Assembly (NCBI GenBank): GCA_031002005.1
Contig: JARYHS010009186.1
Span: 257,577,199-257,641,198 of the forward strand
Direction of reading: 5' to 3'
From: Vandiemenella viatica
Lineage: Eukaryota; Arthropoda; Insecta; Orthoptera; Morabidae
Length of the DNA: 64,000 nucleotides
The notes beneath the pieces were generated by a model that had not been told where the DNA came from, made no database searches, and saw nothing but the letters and a program-made list of their open reading frames with translations. Positions 1 to 13,400 of the stretch are shown here, piece after piece; positions within the stretch are counted from its first letter, which is position 1, and each line of letters starts with the position of its first letter. A program made the position numbers and the translations under genes.

Positions 1-650
1 AACAATCAAACATATTAAAAAAAATCGGAATTGATACAAAATTAATTAATAACATTACAAAATGATTAGAAATGGTAACTAGAGATACTTAAATACAAAA
101 TTATTTACAGAAATCCTTTCAAATGGTGGAAAATTGTCCTGTAGACATCGTAACTTACATTAATACAAGTAATTACAAACTTTTAATAATTCTCTTGCAT
201 CATTCAGTTCTTAAACACATTAAATGGTCTTTAAATAATTTTCTTACCTAAAACAAAGTCTATATACACTTATTTACAAGAAATTACAAAATAAAAATAT
301 CAAATCACTTTCAAGCAAACTTTGGCTCACTACAAATATTTCACACAGTACAATATTATTCAAAATTCAGGTATTAGGGCTGTTACAACCTCATATAAAC
401 TGCGGGAAAGTATAATCTCTGCACAAGCTGACTGAAGTAAAAAAATAATAATCATAATAATAAAAATAAAATATAATTAAATCATAAAAATCACTTTTAT
501 CATAAAATTGATATATATATATAATAAAAACATGTGATAGGTTTACTGGTCGTATATGAATGGAGGTTGAGGGCAGAGGGATGTTTGGTGTTAAGGATGT
601 ATTGGTAGGATAGTAACGCAGTTTTGAAAGGGGGTAGTATAAGAAAAATC
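1..650. other. AT-rich intron sequence, nothing recognised
   Basis: Simple A/T-rich DNA with short AT repeats near 440-530. It lies downstream of TEP exon 6, inside the gene. I see no coding or transposon motif. Confidence 0.5.
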
Positions 651-652
651 TC

Positions 653-935
653 TGATATTTATTATTATTATTTAATTTTTAACTATGATGTAGCTAACAC
701 TCCGATGGCAATTCCCCCAGAAATATAATTAACTCTATTTTTTAAATTATGTTTTATGATAGAAGTGTTAAATTCCTCCACCATTTACGTATCCAATTTA
801 CAAATTTTAATTTTAAATGCCTTAAGCGTTTTTGGTAAATTATTCATCACTTCACTAGGTAATTTGTTCCATTCCCTGACATCCTTACCAACAAAAGAAA
901 ATTTTCCCACTCCCTTATGCACTCACTGTAAAACG
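653..935 (-). mobile_element. LINE family A, 3' end fragment
   Basis: On the minus strand the text reads GATGTCAGGGAATGGAAC, then AATAATTTACCAAAAACG, which matches the C-terminal coding end of the longer LINE at 26890-28245 (V-R-x-W-N-x-L-P, N-N-L-P-K). A decayed copy of its 3' tail (attgccatcggagtgttagc) follows. It is an old, 5'-truncated copy. Confidence 0.75.
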
Positions 936-1097
936 GTTGTTGGATTGTTGAAGTTCTGTGTAGTGGCATTATATATACAATTGGGGTACTCTTACTTGAG
1001 GAAATTATTTCTAAAAACAATTTTCCATAAATGGCATTCATAATGCACAAGTCAGCAGAAACTATAAAATACCTGTATAAATTTTTGCACATAATTT

Positions 1098-1165
1098 CGA
1101 ATAAAGAGAGTAATCATTAGGGGTAATTGCGACCAGAGCCTGTGCTCCATTGAAATTAAATTAAT
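1098..1165 (+). mobile_element. LINE family A, isolated 3' tail
   Basis: The string ggggtaattgcgaccagagc, then ctgtgctccattgaaattaa, is nearly the same as the 3' terminus of the LINE at 28190-28245, including the hairpin (1135-1148). It is in opposite orientation to the neighbouring fragment. Confidence 0.75.
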
Positions 1166-1302
1166 TAATTGATTATTTTAACCACTCTGGTGAATGACCT
1201 TGGACTCCAGAAATTAATAAAACATATAATCATGATCCTTAGTCATTGTTGATTATTTCTTAAATTTTGTATTATAATGCAAAATATAATTCCCTATTAT
1301 AC

Positions 1303-1411
1303 CTCAGTAATCAGATTTATCACACGAGGCTTTGTCCTTTGTCGCCATGCTGGAGTGTTTGATTCTACTTTGACATGCAGAGTCCCTCTAACAGGCTGAC
1401 CAAAGCTGTAC
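1303..1411 (-). CDS. TEP/CD109-like exon 6: MG3 segment
   Basis: Acceptor ctcttttgcag; donor gtataa after ACTGAG. The first base completes the split lysine codon, giving [17 protein letters not shown], the family's (K/R)Y-x-(Y/F)-G-x-P-V-x-G block, then [18 protein letters not shown]. It is phase 0 at its 3' end. The remaining exons lie left of position 1. Confidence 0.92.
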
Positions 1412-4400
1412 CTGCAAAAGAGAGAGAAAAAAATATGGGTGTCAATATATCACATTTTTCAACAAAAAAAGGTAGTGGAAAGAATAAGATCCAATTTTGG
1501 AAAAATAGAGTAGGAAGAAATGCTGTGAGGCAATATTTGTATACAAAGGTAAGATAAACTGTACTAACCACTCACCAAAGTTGAAGGGAGGAGCACAACA
1601 GCAACAAAAAAAAAAAAAAAAAAAATTCAATTTTGGTGAGTGATTCCATATACAAATTTTAATTCTGTGTTTCATTGGCCTGAAGTCCGTTAAACATGGA
1701 ATAAGCTCTAATTAATATTTCTTTTACTGTTCCTAATGGAGCCAGTATTCAAATTCCTGAGTACCATACTTCATTCTCTTATAGCAAATACCTACAGTAT
1801 ACAAACAATTGGAAGTAAGCTTCTAATGCTATACAAGAACTACTAATACATAATTCTTTTGTATATCTAGTAGCAATTAATCAGTGAATGCTTACTTTCC
1901 ACAGATGGTCCACTGAATTGAAGACATGTCTGCTAAAATATAATCGGGTGACTTAATTGACACCTCAAATCTTGGGAGTACATATTCCTGTACTTCAAAT
2001 ATTTTGGAATGGGTGGTACTAGTAGGGTCATATTCCACCTTAATTTTCCATTTTCCCTGTAAAATCACAGCAAAACTACTAACTAATTGAAATTCAAGTC
2101 TGAGATATATGAAGAATATGTACACATAAATATTTTAATTACTTTTTTATTCCTGTTACACTAATAAAAATATTAAAAATAAATGCACTGATGCATAAAA
2201 AAAACCCTGTAAATCAACCAATAAACCGTAAGTTTTCTTGACATAACCAACTTTACATTCGATAGTGTCATCAAACCGCTTGTGGTGTCATATAACATGG
2301 TTATGCCTAAAGCATTGTCAGGGCGTAGTCGAATACTGGGGGATTAGGTATCGACTATGATCACCTGAACCAGTCTGCTGCCAAAATATTCTGAGTCCAA
2401 AAGAAAGTTCTGTAACCGTGTTAAAACCTTTTATGCTAACTGATAAATAAGACCACAGTCGCCACTTGTAGTTTTAAACCCACCACAAGTAGGGTATTAA
2501 AGTATAAAATGAAAATCAAGAGTCAAAATCACGAGGTTATATTTTCCAAAATTCTTCAAACAAATAATGTCATTTTACAGTTAGCAAAGCCATCGGATGT
2601 TATCGTCACCAAAAATTACAAGTTGAGACCAAGAGCATTAAACCGCTTCTCCCCCGGTTGAAACAAAACAAAAGTTCGAAATTCACATGTCCATCCAAAT
2701 TTTCAAAATGTCCGCCACTAACGCGTCCTTTCCTCAGACATGCGCACTACTAGCCGCCATGATGTTCCATCTTGCCCTGACCACTCCGCGCGAAACCCAA
2801 CCGTGCGTTCACATGCACTTCAACATCTAGACTGATCTATCGGCTTTTTTTGGTGTCTTCTTCCCGCTTTCTTATATAGGAGTTGCTCGCGTGATGACGT
2901 ATTTCTACCGTGTACCTCCGCGCTCCTAAACATACCCTACTGTTTGATCTAATAACTTTCTTAATACTAGGTTAATCTCAGCAAGGAAATGGTAAAAAGT
3001 GATGTGTGTTACTAGCTGAAGTGTTTAGTGTCTGAATATTATGTTAATTTTGTCTCTCCAAAAACTTGTCGATATGGTTGATTTTCCCAAGTCTTACGGC
3101 TTTAGTCGGAGTTTTGTTATTTTTAAAATTGGTTGTTCTTATTAACGCGAAAGTAAGCTTAAAATATTATTCTCGATTTTAGGTTCTTCCGAAATATCTA
3201 CTTTGTTTAAGTCAGTTAAGTTATGGTAAAACCGTTAATTCCTAACAATCGGTTGTGGCTACTATTTAGTTTTCATGGAATAACTCTGAAGTTTTATGGA
3301 TTATCGAGCCGGAAAAATTATCAAGGTGTAGCCTGAATTTAACTGCTTATTTTGAAGTTTATCTTATCTCTGTAGCTGTTCTATCAGAGACACAATAAAT
3401 TATTTAGTGATTTACACGTGGATTTTATGTCGAGTGTTTTTTAGGAAAATCATAACATCGGTACTATGGCTTCAAATTGCGTGGAATTAATATGTGTGAA
3501 GCTAAAGGAATTGATTGTCCCGGCAAACTATCTTATAACCCGGAATTCAAGTAGGCTTTTGAATAATAAAATGCTCAAGTTGGGTGTTCAATTTTACGTG
3601 TTCATATTATGTTTAAAAATACTTAGAGCGTTGGAAACTATCTAATTTAGGTGAATTTACTTCTCTTCATGGCTGCTTTAATTTATTCTTTACTTTGTAT
3701 TGTATGGCAGTGTTTAAAATTAGTGTAGAAGCATTTTATGTGTGCAGTGTCTGTAGCACGTTACTTAGTGACTGGATTATCATACAACAGGTTAGTAAAA
3801 TGTCTTCAAATGTGTTTAGAAAATCAATTATGTGTGTTAGCTGGTATTTACATGTCCTTAGCGCTCTTGAAATGGCTTTAAAGTGCTGGAATTTATTCCT
3901 GAAAGTTGGACAAATTAATCTATTTACCGGCGTCTATTTACTCACTGATATTTCATATTCTACAGACTGAAACTATTTAAAACCTATTAAAATTGAAAGA
4001 TTATTTTATTTACTGCTTGTTTTTCTACTTTTTAAATCCTGAAACTACTTAAAAGACCTAGAATTATGTATGTGAACTGTTTAAGCAAATGAGTATTAAA
4101 AATCCAATATAATTACTTCTTGTGGTTATTAGATGCTTTCAAAACTATCAGAAATCTTTAATTTATCTACTAGGCTGTCTCAGGGATTATTATTGCTAGT
4201 TTTTGGAGCTTTAAGATGGTCAAGTTTTAATACAATGAATTATTTTCATTTCTGCTTCAGACTGTTATTTTATCATCCAGTTTATTTCTTTAAAAATCCT
4301 ACTAAACTATATTTATTTCTGAAGTTATGGTTATAGTGAGTCTAGGCCTGTGTAATATAGGTTCTTTATTGTCTTTACTGTACTGAAATCTCTTCAGAAA

Positions 4401-7400
4401 TACTAAACCTGGAATATGCCAAAATTTATGGGTTAGATTTTTCCTTTACTGAAATTACTTATTTATCTCTGAAATAATGTGTATTAAACATGATAAAAGG
4501 TTTATTTATGCATTCTAATTGCAATTATTTAACATTTACTTCGTTTAAATCTGCTCAAAACATCTCGCCAACCAATGTTAGTATCTGTTATTAAAAATTT
4601 ACTCCTATGTGAAATAACCTATTTCCTGCTGAACTATCATGTCTTTATGGCAATTTATAGTTTATTTATGCTGTGTATGTGTTATTTATTCACTTTATTA
4701 TACCCGAAGTGCTGTTAACTCGGTTTAAAGTGTGGTATCGTGTACTGAGTTAACCCAAAACTCGGCCCGATTCTAACCAAATATTAAAAATAGAACGAGG
4801 GATACCTTACAGCATGAAATAACAGCCATGCTGATTACAATTTTTAAGCAGTTTTACATGATGAATCAGGATGATTGTGGGATAACTCCCTGTTTCTGTA
4901 TCAAAAATTATATACTACACAAACATATATTGACATTAAACACCAAAAAGAAAAAGCTTACACCATTCACACCATCAAACATACTAAACCTTGGAGCATC
5001 ATATGTAAAATGCATAACCCGGATACATAGGTTACTAGTGTATTTAGACCTCCTTAAGCCCCCCCCCCCCACCAAAAAAAAAAATAGTATGATAAATTGA
5101 AAACAACAACAACAATGGAAATGAAAATTATGTGAACAATGATCAAAATCATGTTGTGATGTTTACACTCTGATGCGAGCATGCACAAGTCAATACAAGA
5201 CAGCATTAACATAAGAGTGTAACTGGTACACCCCCGTAGGTTCGTCTCGTGTGGTTGCTTGCAAGTGTCTCAGTGGCCATTACCTGCAGTTACTTGTATA
5301 CCACAGTATTTCTTTTCTTTTCAATATTAATTCAAGGCTAACACAGTCAAATGATTTTGCAAGAAAGTAAAAAAATTCCTACAAGGCACATTTTATTATT
5401 CATTTGCTCAAATATGTTATTTAAAAGAGAATTTACAGTCTGTTTGTAAATGACCCTTTTTGGAATCCAAACTATGAATTAATAAGAATATCATAGTGTG
5501 TAACACATGTTATAATTCTATGATACATGACTTTTCCAAAAATCTTTGAGAATTCTCAAAGTAAGGAAATGGGATAATAGTTACATAGACATATCATGTA
5601 TCATTTTTTAAATTAAGGTTTTACAACTTCATGTTTAATCTCTTTGAAAATACACTTTGCATTAAGTATTCATTACAAATATGGGAAAAGTATGTGACTT
5701 AAAAATCTGAAATTACATATGATGTGTGGCTATTAAATAACAAGACTGTATTTATTGTTTGAATATTACGATTAACTATGTGTCCCCCTCAGCATACTGT
5801 TGGGTACAATATTTCGATTGTTTGAAGTCACACAATGTCAAAGACTTGCTGTTCGCTGGGGAGGGCATACAGTAGTGCTTTGAGCTTTAACCTTGGTTGT
5901 GGTACCAAGTGATTCTTTTCCTTGGTCGCCAATCTCTTGTTACATAATAAAAATAGAATACCACAAGAGGTAAAGGTATGTTCATAAAATAAAACTCAGT
6001 AGACTTCCAAATAATTCAAAATGATGTATTGTGCAAAAGTTCTTTCATACAAACTCGTTACCAGTGTAATAGAAAAATCAGACTTTTTTTCCAAAGATAA
6101 AATGATTGCAGGTTAAAACATTTAAACACAACATAAGCAGCTTCCAATGAACCCCATGTTGATCAAAAGTTCAAAATCATTGGAAGCACGACATCATTTC
6201 TACCCGGTGTAGCTATTAGTTATCTGTGGAGGATTACTCTACATGTCGATACTGCCCCAATCACTCCACTCCAGCCTGGCACATGGCGCGACTGGCATGG
6301 CTGCTCACTTAAAAATCTGCTGAAACAATGAAGGACTCCTCAGGCAGGCCACCCTCTTAAATAGGATGGGCTTTTTTTTTTGTGACACCAAGCAACGGAA
6401 TTTTCCACTCACTGGCTATGCTCTCTGTCTTACCCTGTCTACTGTCCCTCTCACACTGGCGTTGATTACAAACGCTTTACCTTATAATATCTCCGATTTG
6501 CTTGAAATTTTTATATGACGTCGTTCCTGATTTAAGTGTCAATTTTGATCCTTACGAAAAAATTTGTAAGTGTTATAATTTCATAGATGTCAATGCTTTG
6601 TTTTTTAAACCAAGCATCACTACCTAGCCATTTGCTAGATCTAAATTTCAATCTTACTATCCAATTTCTGGCCAACATATTACTTAATCTTTACGATAAT
6701 CCCTCAGGAAGACCAGTAAAAATTGTACTTTACTTTAAACATACTTTCTTTGCTGTGACTAATTGAACTCTGTGGACTTTGAAATATGACAACTGGTTAA
6801 AGACTTTTTCATCTAAAAAAATATCTTTGATTCTACCTACCGACTCTGTTTTTCTATATAATTTGGCTTGATTTTTTCTGCATCCTCTGTGCTATAAAGC
6901 TTTGCTGTGCGTTAAAAATTACAGCTGTGAAATTAAAAAGACTACTTGTATTTTCATTCAGCCCACCTGGCTTTAGTGTTTATAAATTCTCAATATTTCT
7001 TTAGTACAATTTTGTTGACCTGAAGCATCATTACTTATTTGAATCATAGTCTCATTCTGCATCTCTGTACGTGGAGGGAACAGATATCATTAATAAATAC
7101 TCAACGTTTATATAACACATGTGATACTTTGAATTTCGATCTAACTATGCTTTAAAATATGTCTTTAATATTTGAAGCTACTAGAAAATTGCTATGCTGT
7201 TAATTTGCTATATGCTTGCAGCTCTTTTAACTGATTTTGGTAATATATTGACAAATTTGAGGTTATATCACAACAAGTCAACCTCTTCAGTACTTTCACC
7301 ATGTTACTCGTGACTTCATCCACAATTTGGAATGGAGTCCTATTCAAGTTTGGTTTTAGCTGAGGAAAGGTTGTCACATGGAGCTAACTTTGGTGAATAC

Positions 7401-10400
7401 AGGAGGTGGCCCAGCACTGGCTAGAAACTGTTGTACTGTGGGAGCACTGTCCTGATGCAGAATCCATTCCTTGTTCTTCCACAATTTGTGCCACTTCTTC
7501 CTCATTTACTGCCTCAGCTTGACCAGAATCAGAAGATAAACATCCTGATTAACTGGCTGATCCAGTGGTACTCATTCCAACATGATAACACCACTGACAT
7601 TAAAGAAAAATATCATCATCATTGCTTTCATCCTTGATTTGCTCATTCATGTCATCCTCATTAGTGACTTAGGAATTTTACAATGTATGCTACTGAAAAA
7701 TCCATGTCTCACCATATGTGATCACCTTCTCAAACATGCCAGGCTTGCTGTGAGCCAAGAAGTCTGTACACAAGTGTTTACAAGTCTTTCTGCTCCTGAG
7801 TGCGGTTTTTCAGGATCAATTTTGCACAGACATTGCACATGTTCATATGATCATGTAAAATCAGTGTTGAAGAAATCTGGCATGATTTCAATAACTGACC
7901 AGCATATTGTTCTGAACAATACCATTAATTTTTGTTCAGTTTTTGATGTGAAAAGGTGACTTGGGCATTCATCAACTTCAACATTCTCCTGTCTCTTGGA
8001 AAATCATTTGTACCATCCAAATACATTTGCATGTGGCATCACACTATCACTGTACATCTCTTGTAACAGTTTCTCACACTCAGTCGCTGATGTCTTCAAT
8101 TTATCAAGAAACTTGACATTAATGTGCTACTCGAGTTTCACATTCGCCTTGATGTTGCAACACAATTGCATACCTCTCCTTCAAACACTGCTAGCAGACT
8201 AATTACAGATGGTAACAGAATCTAATTTGCTGCATCATATTCTGGAAAGATCAAGGTCCTACACTATTCACTCTGAGAGATATAACACCTTCAAAGAGCA
8301 TGATGTTACTAGAAATTAAGTCTTCACGGTTATACCGCCGGATAGTGTTTTGAAAACACGATATTTTGATGACTAGCTCCGTCGTCTTCATCAGGTGTCG
8401 AGCTGTCTGCACAGGTCGGCTTCCTACAACAGAGACAGTGGGCTATGTCTTAGCGAGGCATGGAAACCAGCCTTGGCAACTCTACGCAGAGAGCGTGGCA
8501 CGCATGTTCAGCAACCACCATAAATGGCCCAATACTAACTTCCTAGGCCCTCAACAAACACCTGTAGCCCTGCCCACTCACTGCTTGGCGCGGGCGTTGG
8601 AGAGAGCCATTGGCCGATATAAGGAGGTGCAGCACCTGGGCTATCTCAGTATCTGACGGTCAGCCGACCAGTGCAGATGTCTCGACACCTGATGAAGATG
8701 ACGGACCTAGTCGTCGAAATATCGTGTTTTCAAAACACTATCCGGCAGTACACCCATGAAGACTTCATTTCAAGCATACGCCAGGAAAGTCTCTGTTCTT
8801 ACATAATGTTACTATTTAATACCTGCAGGATATACCTGTGTAAGGGTCCAGACTATACCAGGGGTACAGTAAGCCTAGATATCCTTAATTAGCAACTTGC
8901 AACTCAAACTTAAATTTTGTCGAATATAAAAATATAGTTCCAACTGCATAAAAATTATTGACCATGAATACACCTTGGAAATAAAATCAACTGCCAATTA
9001 ACATGGTCACCCCTCTCAACTATTTTAACCTTCTGAGAAAAAAGGGTTCAGTTTAAACTATGGAAATAAAATCACTTTTAAAGTTTCACTATCATTATAT
9101 TCTAATATCAAAAACACAAAATAGTTCACTCTTACAGTTGATTTGGCAATCAGACATTCATTTCGAAAGTTTGCAAGTTATGAAGTGCAGAAGACAGACA
9201 GAATAAAACCCCCGAAAAATTTCACATTATTTATTCATTGTCCTGACCGAACTGCACTGTTTCAAAATTCCATAATGGCCGACACCTAAGCATGTAAATG
9301 GACTCCTCTGCAGGAGTAACAACCGCAAGTTCTTGCTCTAGAGAACCGCAGGTCTAACCCTCATGAATATCCACCAGTAACTGACTAAATGAGGCTCAGA
9401 ACACCCTATATGACACAAGCAAATCTTCCAAGTCACGTGGCACCCAGAATATAGCGCTTCCAAGATACGTACTGTAGGGTTTCCAGATTTTAATATTATT
9501 TAGAGACAAATATTATAAACAACTTCTCCCTTTACGGTTTAGCTGTAATTAATTTAAACCTGTTTGCTGCGTAGAAGCTCTGACATCAGTGGTTTACAAC
9601 GTGTGTATGAGTGTTTCAATATGTTGCAAAAGTTCCCAGTAAACCACCATTTTTAAAATTCAAATTAAAAAAAGTTTATCGTGAATTGCTCTGAAAGTAA
9701 GGCCTATCTCAAAAAATGGTTTTCGGCATAATATTACCCAGTTTCTAATAAATCATTTGAAAGTAATTTTATTCCCTAACTTTAATTGGTTTGGTCATGA
9801 AAAATGAGATACAATAATTTTTAGAAATTCCATTCAGACTTAATTTACTTAATGACAATTGTATTGTGTTCCATTAACACTTGCACATCAGCGGCACATT
9901 TTGCAGTGGTACCAACAGAATCAGAACTGGGCCAAAGAGGAGTGGGGTCAAATGCTCTACTCAGATGAGAGCAAATTCAGTCTGAGAAATAACTCTGGAC
10001 GTATCTGCGGATAGGTGAGAACATCTAATGAACCCAGGAATTGTTGAACATGATCACTTTTGGTGGTCCAAGTGTAATGATGTGCATGGGTGTACTGACT
10101 TCCAAATCTTTAAACTCGATACACTCATTGCTCAATGTTATTATGGCGCTACTTCTTCCTCATGTGCGTCTTTTCAGTGATGTATTCAGCCATAACTTCA
10201 TTTTTATTGTTGACAATGTGTGACTGTATTGAAAAGCACAGGTCGATGAGCTCTTGAAATGAGAAGAAATTTAACGAAAGGAAATCAAGGACTAGAATAA
10301 ATTACTGCGGAAAATTATGAAGCAAGGAAATTGAAATGAAAGGATTTAAGATCAAAACATGCCTAAGCAAAAGTGAGTATGAAAATTTCCTACAAGGTCA

Positions 10401-13400
10401 TATGATCAGTTACAGTTAAATTTAATGTAATTGAGTAAAATGTTCACTAGCAGGGAAAGTGCAAAAGTTTTCATCTTACTGAGCTGAATGGATAAACTAT
10501 TAATACTGCATTTTTAGTTTACTTGGCTGTAATGTTTTCAAAATACAGCTAACAATATTACTGTTACTTGTGTCTCAAATGGGGAAAGGATTCTTTGCTT
10601 TAAATCTGATACATCTTATGTGTGAATGAAAATTGAACCTTCAAAAAAATCAGATCCATATGTAGCTGATGTAAGAAAAAAAGGAGAACTTTTATATCAA
10701 GTATTAAATTTGTTAATTACCTGTTGTGGTTCAAAAGATAACTGCAACTCTAATTGGACTAGTCCATGTTGAGTTACAACATCTAGCCATTGTGCTACAC
10801 GAACGTCTGATGGTGTCTCAACCCATATTCTGGGAACCTATTGGCACAAAAATCTTTAAACACTTAAATAATAAAGGAAACATGTAATATAGTTGACAGA
10901 AACAGAACAGTACATGATTTCAGTTGCTTTAAATAATAATAATAATGAAAATAAATGTGACAATGTGAGGAATGAGAACCAATTTGTGAATACCTATTAA
11001 AAACCAGAGATATTGGAAACATACATTTATGATCATGTGGTGTGTTGAGATGTGGTCACACCTTTCCCTCTGCCATATGTCTTGCATCCTCCATGACTAA
11101 GATTATTAACCAAAATATTATTAAGTTGCTCGTGTTTTTTGTGTTCTTTCCATGTTAATTTCACTCCTCCTGCCTTCATCTGTGTTAAGTGATGGGTTGT
11201 TTTTCCCTTTCCTTATTTATTTTAAGAGAAGATTTAGTGCAATAAAGATTAGGATCTTAACAGGGAAATAAAATGATATCATGGACTTCATGGAAAGGAG
11301 TATCTTAGATGTGTTTGGGTTAGCAGAAAGTAGGTGAAAAGAAGGAACCACAAAATAAAGGTTATAATTTAGAATCATTCAAAAGTGGATCAGTCCAGCT
11401 TCTGTATAAGTTGTTTGTCTTAAACGTTGAATTATGTAGTGGTAGAATAACCAAAAGATGTTTGGAAGGATATGATGGTAGTTACTCATCTACCAGCTTT
11501 TGATGCTTAGGGGTAATAAGAGAAGATTAGAAAACTGAATATCTACAGATGGAAGGAAGAAACTTGAGAGTTAATATAGAGAAAGTAAAAGTTGCTATCT
11601 CAACATGACCAAGAGAACCAAAAAAAAGGTAAATTAGAATGAACAGAGAAGAAGAAAGGAGTTACTATTACCACCAAAATATATTCCTGTGAAAAGAAGT
11701 ACAAAGAAACAGAAAACTGCATTAGTGGCAGTTAATCTTAGTCTGGTTAGAGCACAATCAGGAATTTGGGTAAATAGTCAAAATACTACTTAGAAATGCT
11801 TGCAGATAATGAAAATAATATACGAACATAAGAATCACATAGCTGGGTAATACAGAGATTACTATAGTAGAAGTAAAAAGTTCTGTAACTGGAAAACATT
11901 CAGGTTCAGGAGGTACTGCCTTCATGCTCCTAAACACATTATAGAAGTGATTATAGACATTTTAAAGACTATATTTAACAAATGTTTAATAGATGGAGAT
12001 ATGCCACCAGGTGAATATTCTTTTAGTAATAAAGGATCTATCAGGAAATTTCACGTACTGGTCATCATCCATTACTGTGTATGAAATGACCCCATTTAAC
12101 CAGACTGATTTGTCCTCCAGTTTTCAATGAAGTTCCTTAACTAATATAATAGCTGTCACCATAGGTATCTGTGCTAGATTGCTGTGTACTCAGCATAATC
12201 TTTAACTCAATTAAGAGGCAACTGAAGGAATTTTACTTGATTTGTTCATGTTATTTTATGTTGCTGAAATCATCCTGATTTTAGCTTTGGTAAGCTATGG
12301 GCTTAGTATATCCTGCTTATAATAAAAACTGCTGATACAATGAAACATAAAATTAGACACAGATTGCCAAATTTTTTTCTCAGTATGATACATTCACAAA
12401 AATGTGTCATACATTTTGTCAAAATAGTAGATTAAAGAAATAGAAACATTTCTATTTAAATTATCTCTCCATATTGGAAAGGTAAATAGCCATTATCATT
12501 ATTGCAAAAAATTAATTCCTTCTACATTTTAAACAACTCTTGAAAACCGAAACAAGTTTCTGGTTTATCTGGTGCAAACAGATTTGTACCACAATTGCAT
12601 ACGTACTCACAGGTTGGGTCACAGGTTTCAGTTTATGGTTCAGTGTGAGAACTCGGAAGCGAACTAGTTGGCCTGATCTGTAGACTGGTTTGTCTGTTTG
12701 AATGAAGATGAGCAGTGGATTATGTTGAATGTGGATTTCTCTCACACTGTTGATCCTGTATTCAGGAAACTCATCAAATTCAGCTAAAATATGGAGACGA
12801 GCCCTTGATAATGATGTTTGAGGGATGTACATCTTCATACATACTGCTGATGCTGTGAAAGAAAATAATTATCATTACTCTGAATAAATTACAAAGTAAT
12901 AAAGAAGAACAGAGTGCAAAATCTATGTGCTGAGTCAGTGAAAGTAGAGAACGCAGTTAATTATAATGTGTCTTATTAAGACATCTTAAAATTTTCTGTA
13001 TTTATGAAGTTGCAACCAAATGTGGAAAATAATAAATGTGAAAAATTTTCATATAAAGAAATAATACATGATATGGAAATAGTGGGAAACAAAGAATGTT
13101 GAATCCACAATTATTAACAATTTCAGTGATCATTTGGCTCAGACAGTAACCATAGATGTAAAGAAAAGAATGTACTCAGTGTCACAAAGAAAATAAAAGC
13201 CAAATCAATCAATGAAGAAAACACTGCATATTACAGTTTCAGTTCGCAGACTTAAATGACAAATTTTGTATGCTTCTTATTACTGAAAAAATAAACTTCT
13301 CCACAAACTTTATAAACAGAGCTACACCTGAATTTGTGGCCTACTATAAAACATACTCTGATATATTATGCAAAGTTATAAAACAGACACAAAAATTTAA

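Larger units (their letters stand above)
8312..8803 (+). mobile_element. Short Penelope-type element (family B) with inverted arms and hammerhead ribozyme
   Basis: Shares its whole architecture with the element at 32243-32556. It has a left arm (taccgccggatagtgttttg) repeated in inverted form on the right (caaaacactatccggcag), a GC-richer centre, a TATA-like gatataagg near 8613, a hammerhead ribozyme at 8684-8728, and the common right end gaaagtctctgttcttac. It has no reverse transcriptase, so it is a non-autonomous or truncated copy. Assignment to Penelope rests on the ribozyme with minimal stem III and on a layout parallel to the 3' end of the Penelope copy at 16285-18630. Confidence 0.7.

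Noticed and set aside
7582..7959. A 125-codon plus-strand ORF
   Set aside because: It is the antisense of the decayed mariner-like transposase on the minus strand.
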